A DNA stretch of 64,000 bases from Brevundimonas bacteroides DSM 4726 (lineage in GTDB: Bacteria > Pseudomonadota > Alphaproteobacteria > Caulobacterales > Caulobacteraceae). The stretch lies in the NCBI RefSeq assembly GCF_000701445.1, contig NZ_JNIX01000003.1:1-64000 (forward strand), given 5' to 3'. The position numbers and the translations under genes are program-made. Position 1 is the stretch's first letter; the number at the start of each line of letters is the position of its first letter. The notes under the pieces were generated by a model. It ran no database searches. It was given only the letters and a program-made list of their open reading frames with translations, and was not told the origin of the DNA. Positions 19,115 to 28,849 of this stretch are shown here, one piece after another.

Positions 19115-19984
19115 ATGATCTGGCCGGACCTCTGGGCCGCCGATGAGCTGCGAGCCCGTTATGCCGATTTGAGCCAGCTCGACGATGACGCGCTGGCCCG
19201 GCATTATGAGGCGTTCGGCCGAAATGAGGGCCGCATCGCCTCGCCCGCCGCCGTGCGCGAGGGCTTTATCTCATTGGTTCCGCCGGACGCCTCGATCCTC
19301 GAGATCGGCCCTTTCTGCCAGCCGGTCATGACGGGGCCGAACGTGCGCTATCTGGATGTGCTCGACGCGGCCGGTCTGCGTGCCCGTGGCGAGGCGATCG
19401 GCATCGACACCAGGCGAACGCCAGAGACCATCCACTTCACCAAGGGTCTGGGCGAGGCCGCCGGACAGGGCTTCGACATCCTTTTCAGCAGCCACAATCT
19501 GGAACATCAGCCAGACTTGATCGGTCATCTGAAGGAGGCGGCAGCCGCCCTCGCGCCCGGCGGCGTCTACATGCTGATCGTGCCGGATCGCCGCTACTGC
19601 TTCGATCACTTCCTGCCGGACCTGACGCTGCCCCGCGTTCTGGACGCGCATCTGGAAGGCCGCACCGTTCATACGGCGCAGTCCGTCATCGAACACCGCG
19701 CATTCACCTGCCATAACGACACGATGCGTCACTGGCAGGGTGACCACGGCCCGGAACCCGACGGGCTGGACCACCGGATCGACTACGCCCTGAACGAGCT
19801 GAAGGCCGCGAACGGCGGCTACATCGATGTGCATGCATGGCAGTTCACGCCGCAGTCGTTTCGACAGGTGATGACGGCCCTGAACACACTGGGCTGGTCG
19901 CCCTTCCGTCCGCTTCGGGTGTATGACACCCCCTATGGCCGTAACGAGTTCACCGCCGTGCTGACGCTGGACGGCGCCGCATGA
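19115..19984 (+). CDS. SAM-dependent methyltransferase, paralogue of the upstream fusion's C-terminal domain
   Basis: The 289-residue product matches the last 270 residues of the preceding giant protein nearly domain for domain: an EGR-ending module (YADLSQLDDDALARHYEAFG), then ILEIGPFCQPVMTGPNVRYL, SSHNLEHQPDLIGHL, PDRRYCFDH and the C-terminal YDTPYGRNEF. It is therefore a duplicated stand-alone copy. ATG 19115 has an aggatt site 10 bases upstream and begins 4 bases after the previous stop; GTG 19100 is an alternative overlapping start. Its methyl acceptor is unknown. Confidence 0.85.
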   Translation: MIWPDLWAADELRARYADLSQLDDDALARHYEAFGRNEGRIASPAAVREGFISLVPPDASILEIGPFCQPVMTGPNVRYLDVLDAAGLRARGEAIGIDTRRTPETIHFTKGLGEAAGQGFDILFSSHNLEHQPDLIGHLKEAAAALAPGGVYMLIVPDRRYCFDHFLPDLTLPRVLDAHLEGRTVHTAQSVIEHRAFTCHNDTMRHWQGDHGPEPDGLDHRIDYALNELKAANGGYIDVHAWQFTPQSFRQVMTALNTLGWSPFRPLRVYDTPYGRNEFTAVLTLDGAA

Positions 19985-22074
19985 CCGAGCAAAGGCCCGG
20001 CTGGCTGCAGCGTCGATCCGCGCCGGCGGCCGCGCCCGACGCCAACTCGCGCGCCATGCGTCTGATCGCGCAGGCGGACCAGGCCCGCGACGCCGGGGAC
20101 TGGGCGTCAGCGGCACAGCTCTATGCCGAGGGGCTCAAGATCGAGCCGGCCCAGCCCGCAATCCGGGTTCAGCTGGGACATGCGCTGAAGGAATCGGGTC
20201 AGCTGGCCGATGCCGAAGCCGCCTACCGCCGGGCCGCCGACGAGATGCCGGAGGACGCCGACGCGCGCCTTCAGCTCGGCCACGCCCAGAAGCTGCTGGG
20301 CCAGACCGAGGCCGCGATCCGCAGCTTCGGCCGCGCGCTGGAAATCGACCCGGACCTGGTCTCGGCGCGCGAAGAGCTGATCCTGTTGGGCGCGAGGTGC
20401 GAACTGCCAGGCGTGAAGGATGGGCGCGTTGCTGCAGCGCATCGCCTGGCCCGTCTGTCCGACGATGTGCGGCGCGCCCTAGCGGATGCCCGGGATGTCG
20501 CCGAACAGGCAATCTTTCCGCCTGAGGCTTATGACTCCTTCCGCCGCCGGTACCCCATCACGCCGCCGCCTAGGTCCTGTTCGCTTGCGGTGACGGTGCG
20601 TATCGACGCGGCGGGGTCCACCCCCTCTCAGCTGCGCGCGACCCTAACCAGCCTGCTGGACCAGCGTCACTGCGCGTGGACCGCCGTGGTGGTCGGCGCG
20701 GGCGACACAGTGGCAAACCACCCCGTGGCCAGCCTGGGGCTCGATGAGGGCCGGATTCGTTTCTGCGAGGACACCGGAACGAATGGCGCGACCCTCCATC
20801 TGACCGCCGGAACGATCCTCGATCCGGAGGCTCTGGGTTGGCTCGGCTTTGCGCTGCAGCGAACAGGGGCCGTCGCCATCTACGCCGACCACGACCGCTA
20901 CGACCCCGACTGGCGGCTCGGCCTGATCCGCCACTCGCCGGCGCTTCAACCGATAGCGGACACGCTCGATCTGGCCACCAATCCCGATCCTCCCACCGTC
21001 GTTCTGACCACTCGCGGCGGTTCGAATGGGCGCGAGGCGTTGGCTCAGGCCCTGGCCGACGGCCCCGTCGCCCACCTGCCCCGTCTGCTGTCCAGCCTGC
21101 CGGCGGTCGCCGAGGCTGAACCGACCGATGCGCCGGCGTCCCCCGCCCTGCCCGGCCGGATCCTCGTCGTCATCCCGACGCGTGACGAGGTCGAGATGCT
21201 GGGGCGAGCGGTGAAGACCCTCCGCGCCGATGCCGCACAACCCGATCAGGTTGATGTCCTGATCCTCGACAACCGCAGCGAGGCGGCGGGCTCAGCTCAG
21301 GCGCTGGCCGAGCTCGCCACCCTGCCCGGCGTTCGGGTCCAGACGCACGACGAGCCCTTCAACTGGTCGCGCTGCAACAACCGGGGCGTGGCGGGATCGG
21401 ACGCAGCGATCCTGGTCTTCGCCAACAACGACGTCGAGATGCTGACGCGGGGCTGGGACGCCCGGTTGCGGGGCTGGCTGGGCCGGGACGGCGTGGGCGC
21501 GGTCGGTGCGCGGCTGCTCTATCCCGATGGCGGGCTACAGCACGGCGGCATCCTTTTTGGCGGCTGGCAGAACCGGCCCTCCCACGATGGGCTGTGGCAG
21601 CCGGGGCGTGAAGGCGGTCCCCTGAACCGCTGGCGGCGGTCGCGGCCGGTCGCGGCGGTGACCGGAGCCTTCTTGGCCTGTCGCCGCGAGATATTCGAAG
21701 CCGTCGGCGGCTTCGACGAACGGTTCGCGATCGCCTACAACGACATCGACTTCTGTCTGAAGGTGCGCCAGCGCGGCGAGCGGGTCGTCTTCGCCGCCGA
21801 CATCGAGGCGATCCATCACGAATCGAAGACGCGCGGTCATAACGACAATCCCGAGAAGGTCGCCTGGGACGACGCCGAACTGGCCGACATGCACCGGCGG
21901 TGGGGCGAATGGCTGTTCCACGATCCGGGCTACAATCCGCAGTGGGCGGCGGAGGTGAACCGTCCCTACGACGGGCTGCGCGATCTGGGTCTCAGCCGCA
22001 TCCTGGCGCATCTGGACGCCAGCGCCCGACCGCAACCCTGGACGATCCCGGCGGAGCCGAACGCAGAGGTTTGA
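19981..22074 (+). CDS. TPR - glycosyltransferase family 2 protein
   Basis: The 697-residue product starts with TPR-like repeats at about 25-130 (AAQLYAEGLKIEPAQPAIRV, then ALEIDPDLVSARE). Residues 200-380 resemble a GT2 domain that has lost its acidic metal-binding motif. From about 394 a complete GT2 domain follows (ILVVIPTRDE, NRSEAAGSAQ, FNWSRCNNRG, FANNDVEML, GGFDERFAIAYNDIDFCLKV). It probably transfers one sugar. ATG 19981 overlaps the previous TGA by 4 bases. Its layout mirrors the giant fusion upstream without the methyltransferase. Confidence 0.87.
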   Translation: MTEQRPGWLQRRSAPAAAPDANSRAMRLIAQADQARDAGDWASAAQLYAEGLKIEPAQPAIRVQLGHALKESGQLADAEAAYRRAADEMPEDADARLQLGHAQKLLGQTEAAIRSFGRALEIDPDLVSAREELILLGARCELPGVKDGRVAAAHRLARLSDDVRRALADARDVAEQAIFPPEAYDSFRRRYPITPPPRSCSLAVTVRIDAAGSTPSQLRATLTSLLDQRHCAWTAVVVGAGDTVANHPVASLGLDEGRIRFCEDTGTNGATLHLTAGTILDPEALGWLGFALQRTGAVAIYADHDRYDPDWRLGLIRHSPALQPIADTLDLATNPDPPTVVLTTRGGSNGREALAQALADGPVAHLPRLLSSLPAVAEAEPTDAPASPALPGRILVVIPTRDEVEMLGRAVKTLRADAAQPDQVDVLILDNRSEAAGSAQALAELATLPGVRVQTHDEPFNWSRCNNRGVAGSDAAILVFANNDVEMLTRGWDARLRGWLGRDGVGAVGARLLYPDGGLQHGGILFGGWQNRPSHDGLWQPGREGGPLNRWRRSRPVAAVTGAFLACRREIFEAVGGFDERFAIAYNDIDFCLKVRQRGERVVFAADIEAIHHESKTRGHNDNPEKVAWDDAELADMHRRWGEWLFHDPGYNPQWAAEVNRPYDGLRDLGLSRILAHLDASARPQPWTIPAEPNAEV

Positions 22075-22147
22075 CCTTGCATCGGCGTCATGCCACCTGA
22101 CCGCGCGGCCTGCGCCACGCGACGGCGACGGCAGGGGAGTTGGCTTC

Positions 22148-22963
22148 ATGGCGGGATCGAAGGCGACGGCTGCGGCGATCCGGGCGCATCTGCCCATGGA
22201 CGAGCGCCTCGAGCAGCCGCGTCACCTCAACGCCCTGTTCCGACACATGGGCCAATGGCGCAGCACCGTGCTGGGCAGCGTCTTTGTCCGTCATCACGGC
22301 CTGACCATCTATGGCGGTCTGTTCAAGGGCATAGAGTACCTGGACCACTCCACCGAGGGCTGTCTGCTGCCCCGGCTGCTGGGCTGCTATGAGCAGGAGC
22401 TGCATGACGACCTGCGGGCCTTCGCGGAGGAGGGGCTGGACGCCGTCGTCGATATCGGCTGCGCGGAAGGCTACTACGCCGTGGGTCTGGCCCGGCTGAT
22501 GCCCGACGTCACCGTTCACGCCTACGACACCGACGCCAAGGCTCGCGAGAGCTGCAGGGGTCTGGCGGCGAAGAATGGCGTCGCCGACCGCGTCCACATC
22601 GGCGAGACCTTCACCGGCGACATGTTCGAGACCTTCGCTGATCGCCGCACGCTGGTGATGATCGACACCGAAGGGTTCGAGGAGGAGATCATGCGCCCCG
22701 ATCAATGGCCGGCGCTGGCCCGGCTGGCGATCGTCATGGAGACCCATCCGGAAAAGCATCCCGACATCGTCGCGACCATGCTGGCGCGCTTCACCGCCAC
22801 CCATGACATCCAGCTGCGGTCGACCGGGCCGCGCGTTTCGGACCTGCCCGGCTGGCTGCTGGAGCTGCCGCATCTGGATCAGCTGATTGCGACTTGGGAG
22901 TTCCGGGCGACACAGACGCCGTGGTTCGTCATGCGGCCCAAGGGCTGGAGCGCGGCGGCTTGA
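22148..22963 (+). CDS. SAM-dependent methyltransferase (FkbM-like)
   Basis: The 271-residue product has motif I VVDIGCAEGYYAVGLAR, motif II VHAYDTDAKARE and an acidic VMIDTEGFEEEIM that resembles the FkbM acidic motif. ATG 22148 has a ggggag site 8 bases upstream. It overlaps the following glycosyltransferase by 4 bases through a TTGA junction. Its substrate is likely a sugar residue of the local glycan. This is inferred from the neighbours only. Confidence 0.8.
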   Translation: MAGSKATAAAIRAHLPMDERLEQPRHLNALFRHMGQWRSTVLGSVFVRHHGLTIYGGLFKGIEYLDHSTEGCLLPRLLGCYEQELHDDLRAFAEEGLDAVVDIGCAEGYYAVGLARLMPDVTVHAYDTDAKARESCRGLAAKNGVADRVHIGETFTGDMFETFADRRTLVMIDTEGFEEEIMRPDQWPALARLAIVMETHPEKHPDIVATMLARFTATHDIQLRSTGPRVSDLPGWLLELPHLDQLIATWEFRATQTPWFVMRPKGWSAAA

Positions 22964-24609
22964 ACGGTCCGAACTTCGCCCTCTACTACGCTGGCGACGC
23001 CTATTCGACGGCGGCCAAGATCATGGGCCGTCAGAGCGCCGGCAAGGCACTGATGAAGGGTGTGGCGCGCCGCTGGCCCGACGGGGAGATCCACGGCTTC
23101 GGCGCCAACCGCGCCTCGGGTACGGCGATGGCCCAGCAGCTGAAGCGCGACGGGCACACGGGCACGGTCCGGTGGCGGCCGATACCAGGCGACGCAGTGC
23201 TGGAGCAGCTGGGCGCCGTCTACTATCCAGCCCCGATGACGCTGGACCTGGCGCATGCGCGCAACACCCGGGGTCCGACGGCCTACAGCCTCTTCGGGGT
23301 GACCCACACCCTGTCCTCCGAGGCCGGCATGGACAGCCTGTCGCGGCTGATCCTCGCGCCGTTCCAGCCCTGGGACGGACTGATCTGCACCTCCAGCGTC
23401 GCCCTGTCGGTCGCTCAACGGCTGCAGGCCGAGATGCGCGAATGGCAGATCGAGCACATCGGCGCGACCCGCTTCAACACGCCGTCGATGAAGGTCATCC
23501 CGCTGGGAGTCGATGCCCCGTCCTGCGCCCGCACGCCGGAGCAGATCGCGACGGCCCGCGCCGCGCTTGGCGTCGGGGCCGACGAGGTCGTCTTCCTGTT
23601 CGCCGGACGACTGATCTTCCACGGCAAGGCCAATCCGGCGATCTACTATCGCGCCGTCGAGGCGGCGCAGGCGCGGGTCGGCCACCCGATCGTCTGCATC
23701 GAGGCGGGCGTCTGGCCCAACGAAAAGGTGGCCGAGGGTTACCGTAAGGCCCGCGCCGAGCTGGCCCCGTCGGTCCGCTTCATCGAGGTCGATGGCGCCG
23801 ACAGCGTCGCCTATGACCACGCCTGGAAGGCCGCGGATGTCTTCACCAGCCTGTCGGACAATATCCAGGAGACCTTCGGTCTGACCCCGGTCGAGGCGAT
23901 GGCGGCGGGACTGCCCAATCTCGTCAGCGACTGGAACGGCTACAAGGACACGGTACGCGACGGCGTCGACGGCTTCCGCCTGCCGACCTTCACACCCGGC
24001 CCCGGCTCTGGCGCGGGGGTTGACCTGGCGCTGCGCCACGTGACCGGCGGCGACACCTATGACTTCTTCATCGGCCGGGCGAGCATGGCGACCGTCGTGG
24101 CGTTCGAGCCTCTGGTCCAGCGCATTATCGAACTGGCGTCGGATCCTGATCTGCGCCGCCGTATGGGCGAGGCCGGGCGTGCGCGGGCCGTCGCGGACTT
24201 GGACTGGCCTGTGATCCTGGATCGCTACTGTGATTTCGCGGCCGAGTTGGGAGAGCTCCGAAGGACGGCGGCGAGTCTGCGCAAGCGGCCCCCCATCGCC
24301 TTCCCGATCCGACCCGACCCCTTCGATCTGTTCCAGGACTATCCGACCAACCACGTCGGCGAGGAATGGAAGATTCAAGCTCAGCCGCTCGACGAACGAG
24401 GCCTCGACAGGTTCCTGGACCTGCATATGGTTCGTTATGTCGTCGACGATCAGGTGCTGCCCGAGGCCACGATCCGGGCCGTCCACGCCGAGGCGGCCAA
24501 GGGCGGCCAGACCGTGGCGTCGCTGCTGAACGCCGTTGGCCGAACGCCGGGCAGCTGGAAGGCGTTGATGTGGCTGATGAAGCTCGACATCGTGCGGGCC
24601 GCGCCTTGA
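22960..24609 (+). CDS. Glycosyltransferase family 4-like protein with conserved C-terminal domain
   Basis: The 549-residue GT-B enzyme has the donor-site region SDNIQETFGLTPVEAMAAGL then SDWNGYKDTVRDGVDGFRLP, close to two other proteins here (31172-32833 and 35192-36871). After the GT part, about residues 445-549 form an extra domain beginning DPFDLFQDY and ending LMWLMKLDIVRA that the paralogues share. I infer TTG 22960, which overlaps the preceding TGA by 4 bases and gives an N terminus matching the paralogue (MGRQSAGKALMKG against MGRQSAGESFLRG). Confidence 0.85.
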   Translation: MNGPNFALYYAGDAYSTAAKIMGRQSAGKALMKGVARRWPDGEIHGFGANRASGTAMAQQLKRDGHTGTVRWRPIPGDAVLEQLGAVYYPAPMTLDLAHARNTRGPTAYSLFGVTHTLSSEAGMDSLSRLILAPFQPWDGLICTSSVALSVAQRLQAEMREWQIEHIGATRFNTPSMKVIPLGVDAPSCARTPEQIATARAALGVGADEVVFLFAGRLIFHGKANPAIYYRAVEAAQARVGHPIVCIEAGVWPNEKVAEGYRKARAELAPSVRFIEVDGADSVAYDHAWKAADVFTSLSDNIQETFGLTPVEAMAAGLPNLVSDWNGYKDTVRDGVDGFRLPTFTPGPGSGAGVDLALRHVTGGDTYDFFIGRASMATVVAFEPLVQRIIELASDPDLRRRMGEAGRARAVADLDWPVILDRYCDFAAELGELRRTAASLRKRPPIAFPIRPDPFDLFQDYPTNHVGEEWKIQAQPLDERGLDRFLDLHMVRYVVDDQVLPEATIRAVHAEAAKGGQTVASLLNAVGRTPGSWKALMWLMKLDIVRAAP

Positions 24610-26186
24610 CGCTGCACTTGTCGCCGGAGGTTCAGAAGAAGGTCCGCGAGGCCTTCGACGCCGACTTCTATCTGGCGGCCAACAAGGACGTGCGCGAGGC
24701 CGGGATCGACCCCTTTCTGCACTTCCTGACCTATGGCGCTGAGGAGGGCCGCGATCCTCGCCCCGACTTCTCGATGAAGCGGTATCTGGCGCTCCATCTG
24801 GACGTAGGCGAGGCGGGGATGGACCCCTTCGTCCACTGGGTCACCGACGGGCGCGCCGAGGGACGGGCCACCGACCACGGCCTGGGCTATCAGTACGAAG
24901 TGCTGTGGGCCGAAAAGCCGCTGGAGGAGCGGATGCGGTCGATGCGCCTGGCCCTGCCTGACCGAGCCCCCGATCCGCCTGAACGGCTGAATGACGCCTT
25001 GGGGGCGGTGGGCCAACGACACGGTTTTCACGTCACCGTCAGCCATGACGACTTCGGCTCCGGCGTCGGCGGGGTTCAACTGTGCATCCGGCTCGAAGCC
25101 GAAGCCCAGCGACGCAAGGACCTGACGCACATCCATCTGTTCCCGAGCGCCACCGCGGTGGTGGTCGATATCGAGCGCGAGCGGCCGACGCTGGGCGTGG
25201 TCGTCGACGGCGTCTTCGCCGGACATCACGCGCATGACACCGTCGCGGCGATCCTGGCCCCGGTCATGGCCGGACAGGCGAACGTCTTCGCCATACACAG
25301 CCTGATCGGCCATGCGGCAGAGCCCCTGTCGGGCCTGTTGGCCAGGCTCGGCATGACGTCGGGCTTTTTCTGGCTGCACGACTACGCCAGCCTGTGCGCA
25401 GGCTATGCGTTGATGCGCGACGACGTAGCCTTCTGCGGCGCGCCGTCTCCGGACAGCACCGCCTGCGAAGTCTGCAGCTACGGCCGTCGTCGGCGCGTTC
25501 AGTTGCCGACACATGTCGAGCTTTTTCAGCGCTTCGCCCTGACCGCCGTCGCTCCCTCGCAAGTGGCGCTGAGCCTTTGGCGCTCGCGTTTCCCGGTTCG
25601 GGCAGCGGCCGAAGTGGTGCATCCCCACGCCCGGCTGGAGCCCCGCGCCGACCAGCCCGCGCCCAAGGTCTCTGCGCGCAAACGCCCGCTCCGGATCGGC
25701 TTCCTCGGCATGCCGGCGCTGCACAAGGGCTGGCCGATCTTCGCCGATCTGGTCGCCCGGTTCGGCCGAGATTCTCGTTACGAGTTCCATCACCTGTCGG
25801 CGGTGCGGGAGCCGCGCGTGGTCGCGCGCTTCACCAAGGTCGTCCCCACGCCGGCGGCGCCCCAACCCATGATCCCGGCCATCGAGAAACTCGATCTCGA
25901 TGTCGCCCTGATCTGGTCTCTTTGGCCTGAGACCTTCTGCATCGCCGCCCACGAGGCCGCGGCGGCGGGCGCGGCCGTACTGACCGGACCGGCCTCCGGC
26001 AACGTCGCCGCCTTTGTCGCGGGCGATGCCTCGCGCGGAACCGTGCTCGGCAGCGAAGCCGCCCTGTTCGACCTTTTCGCGTCAGGCGCGGTCGGCGGGT
26101 TGTCCCGCGTCAACCGCAAGCCGATCCTGTCCGACCTGATCTTCAGCGGGATGGTCGCGGACCTGACGGCGGAGGCGGCCGCGTGA
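24606..26186 (+). CDS. Glycosyltransferase with two N-terminal EGR modules
   Basis: The 526-residue product begins at TTG 24606, overlapping the previous stop by 4 bases. Residues 15-95 hold two copies of a short module (ADFYLAANKDVREAGIDPFL...YGAEEGRDP and KRYLALHLDVGEAGMDPFVH...GRAEGRA). The rest resembles GT-B glycosyltransferases: an N-terminal half with FFWLHDYASLCAGYAL and a Cys pair in ACEVCSYG, and a C-terminal half from about 363 (RIGFLGMPALHKGWPIFADL, WPETFCIAAHEAAAAGAAVL). The donor and acceptor are unknown. Confidence 0.82.
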   Translation: MTLHLSPEVQKKVREAFDADFYLAANKDVREAGIDPFLHFLTYGAEEGRDPRPDFSMKRYLALHLDVGEAGMDPFVHWVTDGRAEGRATDHGLGYQYEVLWAEKPLEERMRSMRLALPDRAPDPPERLNDALGAVGQRHGFHVTVSHDDFGSGVGGVQLCIRLEAEAQRRKDLTHIHLFPSATAVVVDIERERPTLGVVVDGVFAGHHAHDTVAAILAPVMAGQANVFAIHSLIGHAAEPLSGLLARLGMTSGFFWLHDYASLCAGYALMRDDVAFCGAPSPDSTACEVCSYGRRRRVQLPTHVELFQRFALTAVAPSQVALSLWRSRFPVRAAAEVVHPHARLEPRADQPAPKVSARKRPLRIGFLGMPALHKGWPIFADLVARFGRDSRYEFHHLSAVREPRVVARFTKVVPTPAAPQPMIPAIEKLDLDVALIWSLWPETFCIAAHEAAAAGAAVLTGPASGNVAAFVAGDASRGTVLGSEAALFDLFASGAVGGLSRVNRKPILSDLIFSGMVADLTAEAAA

Positions 26187-27235
26187 GGGTGCTCGTCTTC
26201 TCCAGCTTCACCTTCGCCTATCTGGACCGGGCGCGCGTCCTGTTCGGCACGCTGAAGAAGCACCATCCGGATTGGGAGCGCGTCGCGGTCATCACCGACC
26301 GACCGCCGCCGGGCATCGCCTTCGACCCTTCGGCCGAGCCGTTCGACCGAATCGTCTGGTTCGAGGATCTGAACATCCCTCGCGGCGAGGGCTGGCTGTT
26401 TGGTCACGACATCGTCGAGGCCTGCACGGCCGTCAAAGGCCCTTTCCTGCATCAGGCTTGCGAGGCCGACGCGGCCGATATCGTCATCTACCTCGATCCG
26501 GACACGGCGCTGTTGAACGACCTGTCGCCGCTGGTCGAGGCGCTGCAGTCCCACGATGGCCTCCTGACGCCGCACCTGCTGGAGCCCGAGGACGAGCTTC
26601 AGGCCCTGTTGGACAACGAACTGGCGACCCTGCGGACCGGCATCTTCAACCTGGGCTTCGTCGCCATCCGCACGACTGGCCAGGGCGCGCGCTTCGCCCG
26701 GTGGTGGAACGACCGGCTGCTGGCCTTCTGTCACGACGACATCCCCCAGGGCCTGTTCGTCGATCAGCGCTGGTGCGACCACGTCCCGGCCTTCTTCGAC
26801 CGGTTCCACGTCCTGCGCGACCCCGGCTACAACGTCGCCAGCTGGAACCTGTCCAAGCGCAAGGTCGCCATCGGCCAGGACGGCCAGATCACGGTCAACG
26901 GCAGCCCCCTGCGGTTCTGGCACTTCACCAAGCTGGGCCCGACCGGCGACACCATGACCCGCCGCTACGCCGGGACGAACTTCGAGGTCCACGAGATCTG
27001 GAACTGGTACAAACGCCTCATCGCCGAGGCCCACGATCCGCGCATCCCGCCCCGCTGGTGGGCCTTCGGCACGTTCGACGATGGGATGCCGATCAGGAAG
27101 GACTGGCGCGTCCTCTATCGCGGCCGGGCCGACCTGCAGGCGGCCTTCCCCGACCCTTTCCGGACGGGTCCGAACACCTACCACGCCTGGCTGCAGGGCG
27201 AGGGTCTGTTGACCCCCCCGACGTCCGTCGCCTAA
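26183..27235 (+). CDS. Putative glycosyltransferase (GT-A, DxD-type)
   Basis: The 350-residue product starts with GTG 26183, overlapping the previous stop. It has a GT-A-like start (VLVFSSFTFAYLDRARVLFG), a likely metal-binding DxD in VIYLDPDTALLNDLSPL and an acceptor-side region TGIFNLGFVAIRTTGQGARF. FVDQRWCDHVPAFF and FWHFTKLG follow, resembling GT8-like and related enzymes that use nucleotide-sugar donors. It would act in the cytoplasm on the same glycan as its neighbours. The exact family is not certain. Confidence 0.78.
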   Translation: MRVLVFSSFTFAYLDRARVLFGTLKKHHPDWERVAVITDRPPPGIAFDPSAEPFDRIVWFEDLNIPRGEGWLFGHDIVEACTAVKGPFLHQACEADAADIVIYLDPDTALLNDLSPLVEALQSHDGLLTPHLLEPEDELQALLDNELATLRTGIFNLGFVAIRTTGQGARFARWWNDRLLAFCHDDIPQGLFVDQRWCDHVPAFFDRFHVLRDPGYNVASWNLSKRKVAIGQDGQITVNGSPLRFWHFTKLGPTGDTMTRRYAGTNFEVHEIWNWYKRLIAEAHDPRIPPRWWAFGTFDDGMPIRKDWRVLYRGRADLQAAFPDPFRTGPNTYHAWLQGEGLLTPPTSVA

Positions 27236-27259
27236 CCCTCTGAGGTGAGGAAGGAGCCG

Positions 27260-28849
27260 ATGATGGCCGTCAGAACCAAGACCGCCAGCGCGCGTCCGTC
27301 GGCGACGACGACGCGGACCGCCCTGGTCGTCGCGGGCATGCATCGCAGCGGCACCTCGGCCATGGCGCGGCTGCTGTCGCTGGCGGGCGGGGCGCTTCCC
27401 GGCAACATCATCCAGCCCGGCCCTGACAACCCCACAGGCTTCTGGGAACCCGCCGACATGGTGGGGCTGAACGACCGCATCCTGGCGTCGGTCGGGTCGC
27501 GCTGGGACGACGTCTTCGGGCATCGCGTCAGTCCGGCGGTCTGGGAGCGCCGCGCCGACTTCATCGACGAGGCCCGCGCCTTCGTCGCTGACGGTTACGC
27601 CGATGCCTCCGCCGCCGTGCTGAAGGACCCGCGCGCATCTCTGATCATCCGCTTTTGGGACGAGGCCCTGAAGGCCGAGGGCCGCAGACCCGTCTATGTC
27701 ATCATGGTGCGCCACCCGCTGGAGGTCGCGGCCTCCATCATGGCGCGCGGCGATGCATCGGAGGCCGCCGCCGTCATGGCCTGGGCCGCTTATATGTTGT
27801 CGGTCGAGAGGGACACGCGCGGCCTGTCTCGGCTGTTCGTCGACTACGACGACCTGCTGACCGACTGGCGCGCTGTGCTGGCAAGGGTGCAGGCGGCGTC
27901 CGCCGACGCCCTGCCGCCGCTGAAGCCCAAGGCGCAATCCGAGATCGACGGCTTCCTGTCGCCAGACCAGCGGCACCACCGCGCGGGCGAGGCCGATCTG
28001 GCGGCACGCGGCGACTTGTGGTCCGGAGCGCTCACCACCCTGTCTTGGATGCGGGCCGCGGCCAAGGGCGTCGAACCGGACGCGACCCAACTGGATGACG
28101 CGGTGGTGGAGCTGGAGCGGCTGGCCCGGCTGGTCTCGCCCGCGCTACGTGATCTGCGCGCCGAGGCGGACTCGGTTCCGGCCATGCGGCAGGAGATCGC
28201 CGACCTGCGAAAGGAAAACGCGGCTCTGCGCGACCTGGCCAACCAGTTTCACGCCGAGGCCGATCACAGCGGCCGCCATTGGGAAGCGTCGCGCCACATG
28301 GTGGCCCATTTGACCAGCGAACTGACCGGCGCACGCGAGGAGGCGGAGCTGTTCCGCACGGAAGTCGAGGGCGTGTTGAGCCTGCGCCACGAAATCGGCC
28401 TGGCCGAGACCCGCGCCATTCGTCAGCAAGTGCAGAACCGCGAACTGGTCGAGGCGCTGGAGACCGAGCGCAAGCTAGTCGCGCGGCTGCGCACCGAAGC
28501 CGACGAGGCCCGCGCCCGTCTGAACGCGCTGGAGGCCGAGATCGCCGACGCCCGCCGGCTGCGCGACGAGGCGGTGAGCGCCGCCGTTGAGGTCGAGGCG
28601 GAGCGTCGCCGGGAGGCCGAGGACCGGCTGGCGGGGCTAGAGACCCGGCTGGCCGAGCAGGCCGCAATCCTGGAGGATCGGGAGCAGGCTCTCGAGGAGT
28701 CGCGGGAGCGCGAGACCGACCTCGGTCGACGGCTGGCGGCGGTTGAGGCGCAGATGGCGCGCATGACCGACAGCGCCAGCTGGAAGGCCACCCGGCCGCT
28801 GCGCGTCGCGGCCAAGCGGATCAAGGCTCTGACGAAGGGCCGACCGTGA
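27260..28849 (+). CDS. Sulfotransferase-like domain fused to a long coiled coil
   Basis: The 529-residue product has an N-terminal P-loop domain with the sulfotransferase 5'-PSB-like motif GMHRSGTSAMARLLSLAG, the 3' region VIMVRHPLEVAASIM and VDYDDLLTDWRAVL. From about residue 270 to 500 it is a heptad-rich coiled coil full of Glu, Ala, Arg and Leu, ending with SASWKATRPLRVAAKRIK. This SxSWxxTxPLR tail is common at the ends of coiled coils in O-antigen enzymes. aaggag (27251-27256) precedes ATG 27260 and ATG 27263; the latter has the better spacing. The coiled coil may act as a scaffold or chain-length ruler (inference). Confidence 0.8.
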   Translation: MMAVRTKTASARPSATTTRTALVVAGMHRSGTSAMARLLSLAGGALPGNIIQPGPDNPTGFWEPADMVGLNDRILASVGSRWDDVFGHRVSPAVWERRADFIDEARAFVADGYADASAAVLKDPRASLIIRFWDEALKAEGRRPVYVIMVRHPLEVAASIMARGDASEAAAVMAWAAYMLSVERDTRGLSRLFVDYDDLLTDWRAVLARVQAASADALPPLKPKAQSEIDGFLSPDQRHHRAGEADLAARGDLWSGALTTLSWMRAAAKGVEPDATQLDDAVVELERLARLVSPALRDLRAEADSVPAMRQEIADLRKENAALRDLANQFHAEADHSGRHWEASRHMVAHLTSELTGAREEAELFRTEVEGVLSLRHEIGLAETRAIRQQVQNRELVEALETERKLVARLRTEADEARARLNALEAEIADARRLRDEAVSAAVEVEAERRREAEDRLAGLETRLAEQAAILEDREQALEESRERETDLGRRLAAVEAQMARMTDSASWKATRPLRVAAKRIKALTKGRP

